64,000 bases of DNA from Sulfurihydrogenibium sp. YO3AOP1 (GTDB taxonomy: Bacteria > Aquificota > Aquificia > Aquificales > Hydrogenothermaceae), in assembly GCF_000020325.1 (NCBI RefSeq), contig NC_010730.1:1447501-1511500 (forward strand). Direction: 5' to 3'. The notes below the pieces were generated by a model. That model saw nothing but the letters and a program-made list of their open reading frames with translations. It had not been told where the DNA came from and ran no database searches. This document shows positions 48,243 to 57,158 of the stretch, piece by piece (within the stretch, counting starts at the first letter, position 1; each line of letters opens with the position of its first letter). Made by a program: the position numbers and the translations under genes.

Positions 48243-48736
48243 TTCGCCCCCAACATACTTGATTTTAAATAGTCAATAAATTCCTTCGGATTATTAATAT
48301 CAAATCTTAATGGAAAATCGTAATAATCGGTTATCACTCCAACTAAATCCAAATCGTCTTTCAGCATTAAATCTCTATTCTCTTGTTTTCTGATTACTTC
48401 AAATTTTTTAAAGTTTTTAGCGGTTTTAAATCCTTCTACTATTATTATATCAATCTTTGGGTCTACAGATTTTATTAAATCTTCTAATATATAGTCTTGA
48501 ACTTTTTTAAAATGCGATATTTTATTTGGAGATGCTACTATAACCTCTGTCGCTCCTGCGTTATAAATTCTATAACTGTCTTTTCCTTCTGTATCTGTTT
48601 TAGCTTTGCCTTTTGGATCATGTTTAATATATGCTACTTTTATACCTTCCTCAGATAGTATAGATACCACTTTTTCAATAAAGGTTGTTTTACCGCTATT
48701 ATGGGCACCTACTATAACTATTACGTTTCTATCCAT
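48239..48736 (-). CDS. mobB: Molybdopterin-guanine dinucleotide biosynthesis protein MobB
   Basis: 165 residues. P-loop GTPase-like fold: VIVGAHNSGKTTFIEKVV at the N-terminus, then VAYIKHDPKGKAKTDTEGKDSYR, and IIIVEGFKTAKNFKKFEVIR. It helps MobA attach GMP to molybdopterin for enzymes such as formate dehydrogenase or nitrate reductase. No mobA is in the window. It overlaps accD by eight bases. Confidence 0.93.
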   Translation of the reverse strand: MDRNVIVIVGAHNSGKTTFIEKVVSILSEEGIKVAYIKHDPKGKAKTDTEGKDSYRIYNAGATEVIVASPNKISHFKKVQDYILEDLIKSVDPKIDIIIVEGFKTAKNFKKFEVIRKQENRDLMLKDDLDLVGVITDYYDFPLRFDINNPKEFIDYLKSSMLGAK

Positions 48737-49571
48737 GAGTATGTCTTATTAAAGTATATATTGTCTTTTTTAGATTTTTTCTATCCACTACCATATCTAT
48801 CTGTCCTTTTTCTAATAAAAACTCTGCTCGTTGAAAGCCTTCTGGAAGCTGTTGTCTAATAGTTTGTTCTATAACTCTTGGACCGGCAAATCCTATTAAA
48901 CTTTCTGGTTCCGCTATTATTATATCTCCAAGAAATGCAAAGCTTGCGGAAACACCACCCATTGTCGGGTCTGTTAAAACAGAAATATACAAAATCCCTG
49001 CTTTATTTAATCTGTCTATCGCAATTGCAGTCTTTGCCATTTGCATTAAAGAGACTATACTTTCCTGCATTCTTGCTCCACCGGATGCTGCAACAGAGAT
49101 AAAAGGTATACTTTTTTCTATAGCAAACTCAACTCCTCTAACAAATTTAGCACCTACGACACTTCCCATACTACCGCCCATAAAGTTAAAGTCCATAGAT
49201 GCTAAAACAACTTCTCTATCATAAATATTTCCATGAGCTATGATGATTGCATCGTTTAAGCCTGTTTTTTCCTGTGCTTCTTTAAGCCTGTCTTTGTATC
49301 TTTTTGTGTCTTTAAATCCTATAATATCAACAGGTTTTATCTTCGGAAAAAGGTCATAAGAATAAACTTTATCTAAAAGAGAATCTACCCTCTCTTTTGC
49401 ATTCATTCTAAAAGTATATCCACAATGAGGACATATCTTTAAGTTTTTTAATAAATCCTCTATATATAAAATGTTCTTACATTTATCACACTTTATCCAG
49501 GCTCCTTCTTCAATCTTTATCCTGCTTTTTTTTATATTTTTAAGCTTATCTACAAAATCTTTTAATCCCAT
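48729..49571 (-). CDS. accD: Acetyl-CoA carboxylase carboxyltransferase subunit beta
   Basis: 280 residues. N-terminal zinc ribbon (IKCDKCKNILY...LKICPHCGYTFRM) then the crotonase-fold carboxyltransferase: MGGSMGSVVGAKFVRG, SGGARMQESIVSLMQMAKT, VLTDPTMGGVSASFAFLGDI, and the end QLPEGFQRAEFLLEKGQIDMVV. It works with AccA to make malonyl-CoA. Two bases separate it from pgeF. Confidence 0.97.
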   Translation of the reverse strand: MGLKDFVDKLKNIKKSRIKIEEGAWIKCDKCKNILYIEDLLKNLKICPHCGYTFRMNAKERVDSLLDKVYSYDLFPKIKPVDIIGFKDTKRYKDRLKEAQEKTGLNDAIIIAHGNIYDREVVLASMDFNFMGGSMGSVVGAKFVRGVEFAIEKSIPFISVAASGGARMQESIVSLMQMAKTAIAIDRLNKAGILYISVLTDPTMGGVSASFAFLGDIIIAEPESLIGFAGPRVIEQTIRQQLPEGFQRAEFLLEKGQIDMVVDRKNLKKTIYTLIRHTHG

Positions 49572-49573
49572 CC

Positions 49574-50206
49574 CTATTCTCCTTCAATAAATGCTAAGGT
49601 TAAAATTCTCTCTTCTAAATTGCCATTTCTGTAAGAAAAAAAGTTTTTACCACATTTTGTACACTCATCAATCTCGTATACTACATTAACATGCAATTTT
49701 TCAAGCTTATTTTTAAGAATTTTATTTAAATCAACAAAATATTTATCCTTAGATATTGTAAAGAAATCATTTGATATGTTCAACTGATTTATAAAATCAA
49801 AACAAACTTCATAACAGCATCCTCTTATAGATGGACCAATAAAAGCAAATATATTAGATTTATCTTTAAATTTTTTGTATGCATTTTCCACAATTCCGCC
49901 TAATAATCCTCTCCAACCTGCATGAATTAAAGATATTTCATTATCATTGAATAAAACTAATGGTATACAATCTGCAGTTAGCACTCCAACGGCAGCAGCT
50001 GGTTTATCTGTATAAACTGCATCTGACGGCTGAGTTAAATCTTCATTGTAGTTTAAAACGATGTTTGTATGTTTTTGATTTGGCAGAAAGATTTCTTTTA
50101 GATTTAATTCTTTTTTGACTCTTTCCAAGTTTTTTCTATCTCTGAAATTTCCATCAGATTTTTCGCTTACGTATATATTTGTCTTATTAAATTTGAACTT
50201 TTTCAT
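49574..50206 (-). CDS. pgeF: Polyphenol-oxidase-fold protein (YfiH/PgeF)
   Basis: About 210 residues from MKKFKFNKTN; an in-frame ATG eight codons upstream is also possible and neither has a clear ribosome site. Cu-oxidase_4 family: VLTADCIPLVLF, SLIHAGWRGLLGGIVENA, IGPSIRGCCYEVC and the late CTKCGKNFFSYR. The zinc ligands His (IHAGWRG) and Cys are present. Members are purine nucleoside phosphorylases or peptidoglycan-editing factors. It is the first gene of the accD operon; the gap before it carries dispersed repeats. Confidence 0.9.
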   Translation of the reverse strand: MKKFKFNKTNIYVSEKSDGNFRDRKNLERVKKELNLKEIFLPNQKHTNIVLNYNEDLTQPSDAVYTDKPAAAVGVLTADCIPLVLFNDNEISLIHAGWRGLLGGIVENAYKKFKDKSNIFAFIGPSIRGCCYEVCFDFINQLNISNDFFTISKDKYFVDLNKILKNKLEKLHVNVVYEIDECTKCGKNFFSYRNGNLEERILTLAFIEGE

Positions 50207-50252
50207 TTTAAAATTATAACACATAGACATTGTTTATTGGAAAATATACCTT

Positions 50253-50405
50253 GGATGAGAAATTAGTCGTTTTTATTGAATTAAAAAAGAGATCCTTAGG
50301 ACTTACGTCCTCAGGGTGAAAAATAAAGTGGAAAAGTGGAAGTAAAGTTGTCATTCTGCAGCCGCCAAAGAATTTCCTACTTTTATTGAGTTTCTCACCC
50401 CGACA
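50253..50405. repeat. Dispersed repeat, forward plus inverted half
   Basis: ACCTTGGATGAGAAATTAGTC, then core GAGATCCTTAGGACTTACGTCCTCAGGGTGA, then the inverted half TTGTCATTCTGCAGCC...AAAGAATTTCC and the closing TTTCTCACCCC. It occupies most of the gap between pgeF and the petABC promoter (50207-50503), which holds no gene. Confidence 0.8.
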
Positions 50406-50503
50406 TATAATTTTCATATCTGATATACCGGTAAAATGTTCTTCTATAAAAAATTGATAGATATCAATGAAATATAAAAAATCAGAATTTAATTTAGTAA
50501 GTA

Positions 50504-50532
50504 TTTACAAACTGTTTAAAACGGGTTATGAT
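50504..50532 (+). promoter_or_regulatory. Sigma70-type promoter of petABC
   Basis: TTTACA (50504-50509) and TATGAT (50527-50532) are separated by 17 bases. Transcription would begin near 50539, about 28 bases before the petA start. Confidence 0.6.
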
Positions 50533-50541
50533 AATTATCAT
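50528..50541. promoter_or_regulatory. Fur-like palindrome over the petABC -10 element
   Basis: ATGATAATTATCAT is a perfect 14-bp palindrome made of the half-sites TGATAA and TTATCA that Fur/PerR-type repressors recognise. It overlaps the -10 and the start region, where a bound repressor would block transcription. The half-site spacing is tighter than in the classical 19-bp Fur box. Confidence 0.4.
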
Positions 50542-50566
50542 TAAAAATTTAGCAGGAGGTAAAGTT

Positions 50567-51073
50567 ATGGCAGATGAAAAAATGTCCCGTAGAGACTTCC
50601 TACTGTATGCTATGGGTGGATGGGCTGCGGTAGGCGTTGGTGGAGTTTTGTATGGAATGTATAAAACTTGGGAACCACTTCCAGAAGTAAAAGCCCAAGC
50701 AACAGTAAGCTTTGACATTTCAACAGTGCAACCTGGAGAACTTAAAGTTGTATCGTGGAGAGGAAAACCTGTATTTGTTTTGAGAAAAACTCCGGACATG
50801 GTTCAATGCAAAGACAGAAGTGTAAAAGACGAGTACACAGTCGTAATGGGTATTTGTACGCACCTTGGTTGTATTCCAAACTGGGAAGCAGACAAAAAAA
50901 TTTGGCACTGCCCATGTCATGGCGGTGAGTATGATGCTTGCGGAAAAAACATATTTGGACCACCACCAAGACCGTTAGATGTTCCACCATTTAAAATTCA
51001 AGGAACTACTATTGTTTTAGGTGAAGAAGGTCCTGAATACAAACAAATGAAAGAAAAAGGTCTAACTACATAA
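50567..51073 (+). CDS. petA: Rieske iron-sulfur subunit of cytochrome bc1
   Basis: 168 residues from ATG 50567, set by AGGAGG eight bases upstream. A Tat-type signal/anchor begins MSRRDFLLYAMGGWAAVGVGG. The 2Fe-2S ligands are in CTHLGC and CPCHGG, with FGPPPRPLDVPPF after them. It passes electrons from quinol to cytochrome c1 on the periplasmic side. First gene of a three-gene operon, transcribed from the promoter at 50504. Confidence 0.97.
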   Translation: MADEKMSRRDFLLYAMGGWAAVGVGGVLYGMYKTWEPLPEVKAQATVSFDISTVQPGELKVVSWRGKPVFVLRKTPDMVQCKDRSVKDEYTVVMGICTHLGCIPNWEADKKIWHCPCHGGEYDACGKNIFGPPPRPLDVPPFKIQGTTIVLGEEGPEYKQMKEKGLTT

Positions 51074-51093
51074 AAACATAGAGGAGGTTGAAG

Positions 51094-52278
51094 ATGAAAT
51101 TTATAGATTGGTTGGATGAGAGATTAGCCGTTAGAGAACTTGTAAAAGTAATGCTTACAGAGTATTATGTGCCAAAAAATATTAACTTTTTATGGAGTTT
51201 TGGCGTACTTGTAATGCTTGTTTTTGCAATATTAGTAGTAAGTGGTATTTTTGTATTGATGTACTACAAACCAGATGCACACCTTGCATTTGACAGTGTC
51301 AATAAAACAATAATGATGGATGTTGAGTACGGATGGTTATTTAGGCATACGCATGCCGTTGGTGCATCTATTATGTTTTTAGTTTTATTTATCCATATGG
51401 CAAGAGGAATTTACTATGGTTCTTTTAAAGCACCAAGAGAAATAGTATGGATTACAGGATACATTCTTTTTGTTTTAATGTCTGCAACAGCATTTACTGG
51501 TTATCTTCTTCCTTGGGGTCAAATGTCTTACTGGGCAGCTCAAACAATCACTACATTATTTGAAAAAATCCCATTTATTGGTCCAGATTTAGTTATTTGG
51601 ATAAGAGGTAACTACATAGTTGAAGATGCAACATTGACAAGATTCTTTGCATTACACGTAGTATTTTTACCATTATTACTTATTGTATTTACAGCAATTC
51701 ACCTTTATGCAGTTAGAATACCTGGTTCAAACAACGAAGATGGTGAACATTACACAAAAGAAGAGAAAAAACATGGAAAAGGAATCCCATTCTGGCCAGT
51801 ATTTATGGCTAAGGAATTCTTTGTTATGTCAATTTTCTTAATTTTCTTCTTCTATTTAGTTTTCTATCAATATGAATTTGCAATGGACCCAATTAACTTT
51901 CAACCTGCGGACTACTTACAAACTCCAATGCATATTTATCCAGAATGGTATTTCTTGGCGTTTTATGAAGTTTTAAGAGGATTCTTCTTTAGCCAAAACC
52001 TTGGACTTATCGCATTTGTTCTTAGTATGTTTATTGCAGCATTTTTACCATGGCTTGACACATCTCCAATCGTAAGCGGAAAGCATAGACCAATCTATAA
52101 AGTTCTTTTCTGGATATTTATCGCTGACTTTGTTTTCTTAACAATTCTTGGAAAATTACCTCCTACTGGATTGTATGCTTGGCTTGGATTTGTTGGTAGC
52201 TTAATTTACTTCGCATTCTTCTTGGCACTTCCTATTGTTTCAAAAATAGAAAAGAAAAAAGTGGCAGGAGGTAGATAA
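51094..52278 (+). CDS. petB: Cytochrome b subunit of cytochrome bc1
   Basis: 394 residues from ATG 51094 (GAGGAGG upstream; a TTG six bases earlier overlaps it). Eight membrane helices. Haem ligands: His87 and His101 in RHTHAVGASIMFLVLFIHMARG (as two parts), and a second pair in FFALHVVF and FTAIHLYAV. The Qo-site PEWY motif is present (YPEWYFLAFYE). The protein is of the long bc1 type, not the split b6/IV type. Confidence 0.97.
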   Translation: MKFIDWLDERLAVRELVKVMLTEYYVPKNINFLWSFGVLVMLVFAILVVSGIFVLMYYKPDAHLAFDSVNKTIMMDVEYGWLFRHTHAVGASIMFLVLFIHMARGIYYGSFKAPREIVWITGYILFVLMSATAFTGYLLPWGQMSYWAAQTITTLFEKIPFIGPDLVIWIRGNYIVEDATLTRFFALHVVFLPLLLIVFTAIHLYAVRIPGSNNEDGEHYTKEEKKHGKGIPFWPVFMAKEFFVMSIFLIFFFYLVFYQYEFAMDPINFQPADYLQTPMHIYPEWYFLAFYEVLRGFFFSQNLGLIAFVLSMFIAAFLPWLDTSPIVSGKHRPIYKVLFWIFIADFVFLTILGKLPPTGLYAWLGFVGSLIYFAFFLALPIVSKIEKKKVAGGR

Positions 52279-52280
52279 TT

Positions 52281-53117
52281 ATGAAAGAACTTAAAATATT
52301 AGCAATACTGGTTGTAATAGTTCTGATAGGATACTGGGGGATAGAACCATATGCACATTCTGTTATGCACGGAGAAGTCAAAAAACCAGATTATGTATAC
52401 TCTGATTTAAAAGTATCTGCTCCAACTGGTGGCGATGCTGCAAAAGGAAAAGAGTTATTTATGGCGAACTGTGCATCTTGCCACGGTGTAAAAAATGATG
52501 GTATAAATCCAGGAATGGATAAAAATGCTGCTATAACGTCTTTTAACGTTGTTCCTCCAGATTTATCAAACATTGCTGCAATCGTAGACCATAAATTCCT
52601 TGCTGCGTTTATTAAAAATCCTCAAGAATCAACAAAAAATCCAAAGCTTGCAATGCCACCTATGGCTCAGCTTTCTGACGAAGATGTGGCTAATATAATT
52701 GCTTACTTGTCTTCTGTTGCTAAGAAAGATTTAACAGGTAAAGAAATAGTAGTTGAAGCTTGCGGAAGATGTCACTCTGTAAAATATCAAAAAATTGAAG
52801 CAGAAACTCCAAAAGATAACTTAAAAGCATATCTTGGAAAATTCCCACCAGATTTATCTGTTATGGGTAGAGCTAAGGAATTAGAATACTTAGAAAGTTT
52901 TATAAACAATCCTCAAAATGGTCTTCCTGGTACATCAATGCCAAGACTTGGTTTAACAAAAGAAGCAACAGAAAAAACTGTAGCTTATCTTGATCAGATA
53001 GCAGACCCACACAGAGACCAAAGAAATAGATTAGGTGTTTGGGTATTAGGCTACTTATTAGTCATGGCTGGATTAACTTTTGCATGGAAAAAGAAAATTT
53101 GGAAAAATATTCACTAA
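52281..53117 (+). CDS. petC: Di-haem cytochrome c1-type subunit
   Basis: 278 residues. N-terminal membrane helix (ILAILVVIVLIGYWGIEPYA) then two cytochrome c domains with CASCHG and CGRCHS haem-attachment sites; candidate axial Met residues are in AMPPMAQL and TSMPRLGL. A C-terminal helix (WVLGYLLVMAGLTFAW) anchors the protein. Two-haem c1 subunits occur in epsilonproteobacterial and Aquificales bc1 complexes. It is two bases from petB and ends the operon at a terminator. Confidence 0.95.
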   Translation: MKELKILAILVVIVLIGYWGIEPYAHSVMHGEVKKPDYVYSDLKVSAPTGGDAAKGKELFMANCASCHGVKNDGINPGMDKNAAITSFNVVPPDLSNIAAIVDHKFLAAFIKNPQESTKNPKLAMPPMAQLSDEDVANIIAYLSSVAKKDLTGKEIVVEACGRCHSVKYQKIEAETPKDNLKAYLGKFPPDLSVMGRAKELEYLESFINNPQNGLPGTSMPRLGLTKEATEKTVAYLDQIADPHRDQRNRLGVWVLGYLLVMAGLTFAWKKKIWKNIH

Positions 53118-53149
53118 TATAATCCCTTAGGCTTACCTCCCTAATCCTT

Positions 53150-53172
53150 GCCCGCTTCACGCGGGCTTTTTT
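53150..53172 (+). terminator. Rho-independent terminator of petABC
   Basis: GCCCGC-TTCAC-GCGGGC forms a 6-bp all-GC stem with a five-base loop, followed by TTTTTTA. It lies 33 bases after the petC stop. Confidence 0.9.
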
Positions 53173-53174
53173 AT

Positions 53175-53612
53175 TTGAAAGTGAAAAAGTGAAAAGATGA
53201 GAAAGTTAGATAATTGACAGACAAAAACTATCTTATTTTTACCATAACCAGCGAGAACTCTTCACCTTTTACAAGGTGGGATTGAATTGCAAAAACTGGG
53301 AATGTTCAAAATTTTAACTAAGTCTGAAAATTAATTAACCTTTCGTCCGTCATTCTGCAGTCAGGCAAAGAATCCCCCTTTTTGTTTCTCTTCCTTTTAA
53401 AAGACATTTAAAAAGGAGATCCTTCACTTCGCTGCTATATAATAAAACCATCATTCGTGTCATTCTACAGCCGAGCGAAGAATCTCCTGTTTTTCTTACC
53501 TCTCACTTATTCACTTACTCACTTTCTCACCTTTTTAAAAGAGGAGATCCTTCGGACTTCGTCCTCAGGATGACAAGGAAAGGCAAATTTACAAAAATTT
53601 CGGAACACTCTT
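53175..53612. repeat. Gap with several dispersed repeats
   Basis: No gene. Inverted half at about 53349-53380 (CGTCATTCTGCAGTC...AAAGAATCCCCC); forward half GGAGATCCTTCACTTCGCTGC at about 53416 followed by the inverted GTGTCATTCTACAGCC...GAAGAATCTCC at about 53458; and a clean forward unit at 53540-53580 (GAGATCCTTCGGACTTCGTCCTCAGGATGACA in two halves). Motifs such as CTCACTTATTCACTTACTCAC fill the spaces. Confidence 0.8.
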
Positions 53613-53641
53613 TTGATAAATTATTAGATTTGTCGTATAAT
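53613..53641 (+). promoter_or_regulatory. Strong sigma70-type promoter of the structured RNA
   Basis: TTGATA (53613-53618), a 17-base spacer and a perfect TATAAT (53636-53641). This is the best-matching promoter in the window, yet no protein gene follows it on this strand. Confidence 0.75.
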
Positions 53642-53647
53642 ATACAT

Positions 53648-53865
53648 AAGCTTGGCTAATGTTTCAATAGAAACGTGCCAAGTTTGTTAAAAGGCAAGAA
53701 ATCAAGCTCCTGCGATTTCTACCCAATAGGTAGAATAGCAAGGCGGGTAAGTCTATACCCTAATGGGTATAGAGGGTCGAAGTCTAACAAGCTGATAGGA
53801 AATATCAGTTTTTGTTAGATGTAAGCCGACGGTAAGATTATATTATAATTCTACAAATTGCCTAG
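53648..53865 (+). ncRNA. Candidate structured non-coding RNA, unassigned
   Basis: Following the promoter at 53613 is about 215 bases without an open frame but full of hairpins: CTTGGC/GCCAAG enclosing GTTTC/GAAAC (53651-53682); AGAAATC/GATTTCT (53697-53720); TACC/GGTA (53720-53732); TCTATACCC-TAAT-GGGTATAGA (53752-53773, 9 bp); and TCTAACAA/TTGTTAGA enclosing CTGATA/TATCAG (53783-53819). Two possible long-range helices, AGGCAA (53692) with TTGCCT (53858) and TAGAAT (53731) with ATTCTA (53848), could close the whole. It converges on pyrE. I compared it by memory with RNase P, tmRNA, SRP, 6S and common riboswitches and saw no signature. The ends are estimates. Confidence 0.55.
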
Positions 53866-53899
53866 AATACTCTCAAACTGAATAAGAGAACTCTATATC

Positions 53900-54457
53900 T
53901 TACTTTTTCAAAAACTCTGAAACCTTAAACACCGATATTAGCTCAAAGCCTTCTTTTCTCAGATTCTCTTCTCCGCCTTCCTCTCTATCGACTAACGCAA
54001 TCACACCAAGAATATTTAATCCAAAATCTTTTGCCACTTTGCAAGCTTTAAGAGAAGACCCGGCTGTAGTTACAACATCTTCAAGAATAAACACACTTTC
54101 ACCCGGTTTTATATTTCCTTCAATCTGCTTTCCAGTGCCATGACCTTTCGGCTCTTTTCTTACCACAAAAGGCTTGATAGGATTTTTATTTATAAAAGAA
54201 ATTAAAGATGTAGCGTATGCAATAGGGTCAGCTCCAAGAGTTAAACCACCTACAGCATCAGGCTTTTTATCTTTAACCATCTCATAAATTAGATTTCCGA
54301 TTAAATATCCACCTTCCGGGTCTAATGTGATTGTTCTTAAATCCAAGTAATAATTACTCATTTTCCCGGAAGAAAGCTTAAAAATTGGCTCATCTGCTAC
54401 TTTTAAAGCTCTTTCTCTAATCAGCTCTTCTAATCTTTTTCTGTAATCCATCCTCAA
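53900..54457 (-). CDS. pyrE: Orotate phosphoribosyltransferase
   Basis: 185 residues. Pyrimidine synthesis: orotate + PRPP to OMP. The PRPP-binding signature is [18 protein letters not shown], with [14 protein letters not shown] as the flexible loop and [12 protein letters not shown] at the N-terminal side. It overlaps the next upstream gene by four bases. Confidence 0.96.
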   Translation of the reverse strand: MRMDYRKRLEELIRERALKVADEPIFKLSSGKMSNYYLDLRTITLDPEGGYLIGNLIYEMVKDKKPDAVGGLTLGADPIAYATSLISFINKNPIKPFVVRKEPKGHGTGKQIEGNIKPGESVFILEDVVTTAGSSLKACKVAKDFGLNILGVIALVDREEGGEENLRKEGFELISVFKVSEFLKK

Positions 54458-55206
54458 AACTCCATCTTTATTTTACTTCTTATTTTATACACCTCATCCA
54501 AATCTATTTCCGCAGAAATTATACCTTCTTCATTTCTTTCAATATCAAGAATATCTCCCCATGGTGAGTATATGGCAGAATTTCCTGCATATTCTAAATC
54601 TCCTATTTTGCCAACGGTATTGGATATAATTACATAAGACTGAGTTTCTATCGCTCGCGCTCTTGATAGTATTTTTAAATGTTCAGCCCTTTCCTTTCCC
54701 CATTGTGCAGGCACAAGGATAATTTCAACATCTTTCTTTCTTAGATTGTAAGATATATTAGGAAATCTAAGCTCAAAGCATATCATAAATCCAAGATTAC
54801 CGGCTGAACTCTCTGTTATATCTAAATGTATATTTTTACCAGCTTTATAATATTTATGTTCATCTGTTGGGGTAAACAGTTTTATCTTTGGTCTTTTTGC
54901 TGTAATCTCTCCATTATCTATTACAAATCCCATATTGTAAATATCATTTCTTTTTCTTTCGGGCAATGTCCCGGCTATAACAAGTTTTTTATCATGAGAA
55001 ATTTTTTGTAATTCTCTATAAATTTTTGGTGTTTTTCTTGAATGGTCCAAAAGCCTTTCATTATCAAAGCCGCAGCTAAACATCTCGGGTAGCAAAACTA
55101 AAGATTCTGATTTAATCTTATCTGACTTTAAAATATCAAATACTTTTTTAATGTTACTTTCAACATTTCCAAGCTCTAAATTAAGTTGCAATGAATAGGC
55201 TATCAT
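54454..55206 (-). CDS. Carbon-nitrogen hydrolase (nitrilase superfamily)
   Basis: 250 residues. The Glu-Lys-Cys triad of the superfamily is visible: Glu in [12 protein letters not shown], Lys in [10 protein letters not shown], and Cys in [12 protein letters not shown]. The pattern is closest to omega-amidase/YafV-type enzymes that deaminate alpha-ketoglutaramate or ketosuccinamate; the substrate is not certain. Four-base overlaps with both der and pyrE show coupling. Confidence 0.87.
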   Translation of the reverse strand: MIAYSLQLNLELGNVESNIKKVFDILKSDKIKSESLVLLPEMFSCGFDNERLLDHSRKTPKIYRELQKISHDKKLVIAGTLPERKRNDIYNMGFVIDNGEITAKRPKIKLFTPTDEHKYYKAGKNIHLDITESSAGNLGFMICFELRFPNISYNLRKKDVEIILVPAQWGKERAEHLKILSRARAIETQSYVIISNTVGKIGDLEYAGNSAIYSPWGDILDIERNEEGIISAEIDLDEVYKIRSKIKMEF

Positions 55207-56540
55207 TTATCTTTTTCCTCTTCTTTTCCTCTGAATATTAATTTTATCGGTGCATTTTCCAATCCAAGTAATTTTCTTAAATTGTTTTCTAAAAATTTTA
55301 CATAATTTTCTTTGAAGCCTTCGGCTTTATTAACAAAAAGTAAAAATGCAGGTGGTTTACCTTCAAGCTGCGTAGCATAGTAGATCTTTAAAGGTTTACC
55401 TTGATATGTAGGCGGTTGTCTTAGATTTTGTATTTGTTTTATAGCTCTGTTTAACTGACCTGTGCCTACTCTTTTCCATGCTTGATTGTAAACATAGACA
55501 ATCTTTTCCAATAGTTCATCTAAACCTTCTTTTGTCTTTGCAGATGTAAACACTATTGGTGCATAGCTTATAAAATATAACCTTTCTCTAACTTGTTTTT
55601 CTACTTTTTCTAAAGTTTTTTTATCAACAGTATCAATTTTGTTTATAACAATTACTGCCGGCTTGTATCTTCTTTGGATCAATCCTGCTATCTTTGTATC
55701 TTGCTCTGTTGCTCCTTGATTTGCATCTATCACAAGGACAACCACATCAGCCTTTTCTATAGCCTCTATCGTTCTTCCTACAGAAAAAAATTCTAATCCA
55801 AAATCTACTTTTGATTTTTTTCTCATTCCAGCAGTATCTAAAAACAGAAATTTTTGCCCGTCCTTTTCATACAAAATATCAACAGTATCTCTTGTAGTTC
55901 CGGGTATCTCGGAAACTAAAACTCTTTCTTCATTTAAAAGTGCGTTTATTAAAGAGGACTTTCCGGCGTTTGGCTTTCCAACGATAGCAACTTTTATGTA
56001 ATCTCTTTTTTCTTCTTTTTCTTCCTCTTCTTGAATTTCTTTTTCATACTCCGGAATATACTCAACAACTTTATCCAACAACTCTGCTAAACCAAGTTTT
56101 TGAATGGCAGATATGGGAATAATATTCTCAAATCCAAGTTCATAAAATTCATATGCTAATTTTTCTTTCTCCGGGTCGTCAATTTTATTGACTGCTACAA
56201 TGACAGGTTTTTCGGTTCTGTGAAGAATGTTTGCAATCTCTTTATCAAGCGGGGTTAATCCTTGCTTTCCATCAACAACAAAAATAAACAGATCTGATAA
56301 TTCAAGTTCTTTTTCAACCTGTTTTCTTATGTATGGAGCGAATTTATCTTCATCGCCGGTAATATACCCGCCAGTATCCACCACTTCGAATTTTACACCC
56401 CTCCATTCTGCAGTAGATACAATTCTATCTCTCGTTACACCGGGTATATCCTCTACAATGGCTTTCCTTTGTCCTATAATTCTGTTAAACAATGAAGATT
56501 TACCGACGTTTGGTATTCCTACTATTGCGACTCTAAACAT
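55203..56540 (-). CDS. der: Ribosome-assembly GTPase Der (EngA)
   Basis: 445 residues from ATG 56540, set by AGGAG seven bases upstream; the frame is open a further seven codons. Two GTPase domains in tandem: GIPNVGKSSLF with DTGGY, NKID and again GKPNAGKSSLIN with DTAGMRKK, NKID; then the KH-like domain (PLKIYYATQLEGKPPAFLLFVN). Needed for 50S subunit assembly. Confidence 0.97.
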   Translation of the reverse strand: MFRVAIVGIPNVGKSSLFNRIIGQRKAIVEDIPGVTRDRIVSTAEWRGVKFEVVDTGGYITGDEDKFAPYIRKQVEKELELSDLFIFVVDGKQGLTPLDKEIANILHRTEKPVIVAVNKIDDPEKEKLAYEFYELGFENIIPISAIQKLGLAELLDKVVEYIPEYEKEIQEEEEKEEKRDYIKVAIVGKPNAGKSSLINALLNEERVLVSEIPGTTRDTVDILYEKDGQKFLFLDTAGMRKKSKVDFGLEFFSVGRTIEAIEKADVVVLVIDANQGATEQDTKIAGLIQRRYKPAVIVINKIDTVDKKTLEKVEKQVRERLYFISYAPIVFTSAKTKEGLDELLEKIVYVYNQAWKRVGTGQLNRAIKQIQNLRQPPTYQGKPLKIYYATQLEGKPPAFLLFVNKAEGFKENYVKFLENNLRKLLGLENAPIKLIFRGKEEEKDK

Positions 56541-56636
56541 TATTTCTCCTGTGTTTTTCAACGGTTATTTATTTTGTGCTAAAATTTTGAAGGTATATAT
56601 TTTATCACAATAGCAAACTTTTAAAGAGGTGTTGCC

Positions 56637-57158
56637 ATGGCTACAAAAACTGTCAGTAAAGAAGAGCTAAAATCATTATACGATAAAGATTTCTACAAGT
56701 GGATAATAGAAAACGTAGAACTTCTTAAAAACAAAGAGTTTGATTTGGTAGACTGGGACAATGTGATAGAGGAGCTTGAGAGTATGGGAAGAAGCGAACT
56801 TAGAAGTGTAATTAGTTTTATGGCTATTATCTTAGAGCATCTTTATAAATGGGAGAACTTTAGAGAAAATGAAAACATGGGAAATAGCTGGGTTAGAAGT
56901 ATTCTTTCATCAAGAAATCAGATTTATGACTTATTTGAAGAAAGCCCCTCATTAAAGAATAAAGCAAAAGAAGAAATTGAATTAGCTTGGAAAAGTGCAG
57001 TTAGAAGATTGATTAACTGGTTTAAATATCCAGAAAATAAACATTTAGCAAACAAATATTTCGGAAGAAAGCCAACAGAAAAAGATTTTCCGGAAAAATG
57101 TTCATATACTTTTAACCAGATTTTAGAATACGAACCATGGGAGGAAAAGAATGTTTAA
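56637..57158 (+). CDS. DUF29-family protein
   Basis: 173 residues. DUF29 markers: LYDKDFYKWIIENVELLK, DWDNVIEELESMGRSELRSVISFMAIILEHLYKW (in parts), RNQIYDLFEESPSL, and AVRRLINWF. These all-helical proteins are common in cyanobacteria and Aquificales and have no known function. GAGGTG precedes the ATG. It overlaps aroD by eight bases. Confidence 0.9.
   Translation: MATKTVSKEELKSLYDKDFYKWIIENVELLKNKEFDLVDWDNVIEELESMGRSELRSVISFMAIILEHLYKWENFRENENMGNSWVRSILSSRNQIYDLFEESPSLKNKAKEEIELAWKSAVRRLINWFKYPENKHLANKYFGRKPTEKDFPEKCSYTFNQILEYEPWEEKNV

Noticed and set aside
53648-53865. Identification of the structured RNA as RNase P, tmRNA, SRP, 6S or a known riboswitch
   Set aside because: The hallmark sequences I know for these (for example GAGGAAAGUCC of RNase P or the SRP GGAAG/AGCAGCC core) are not present on either strand, so I left it unassigned.
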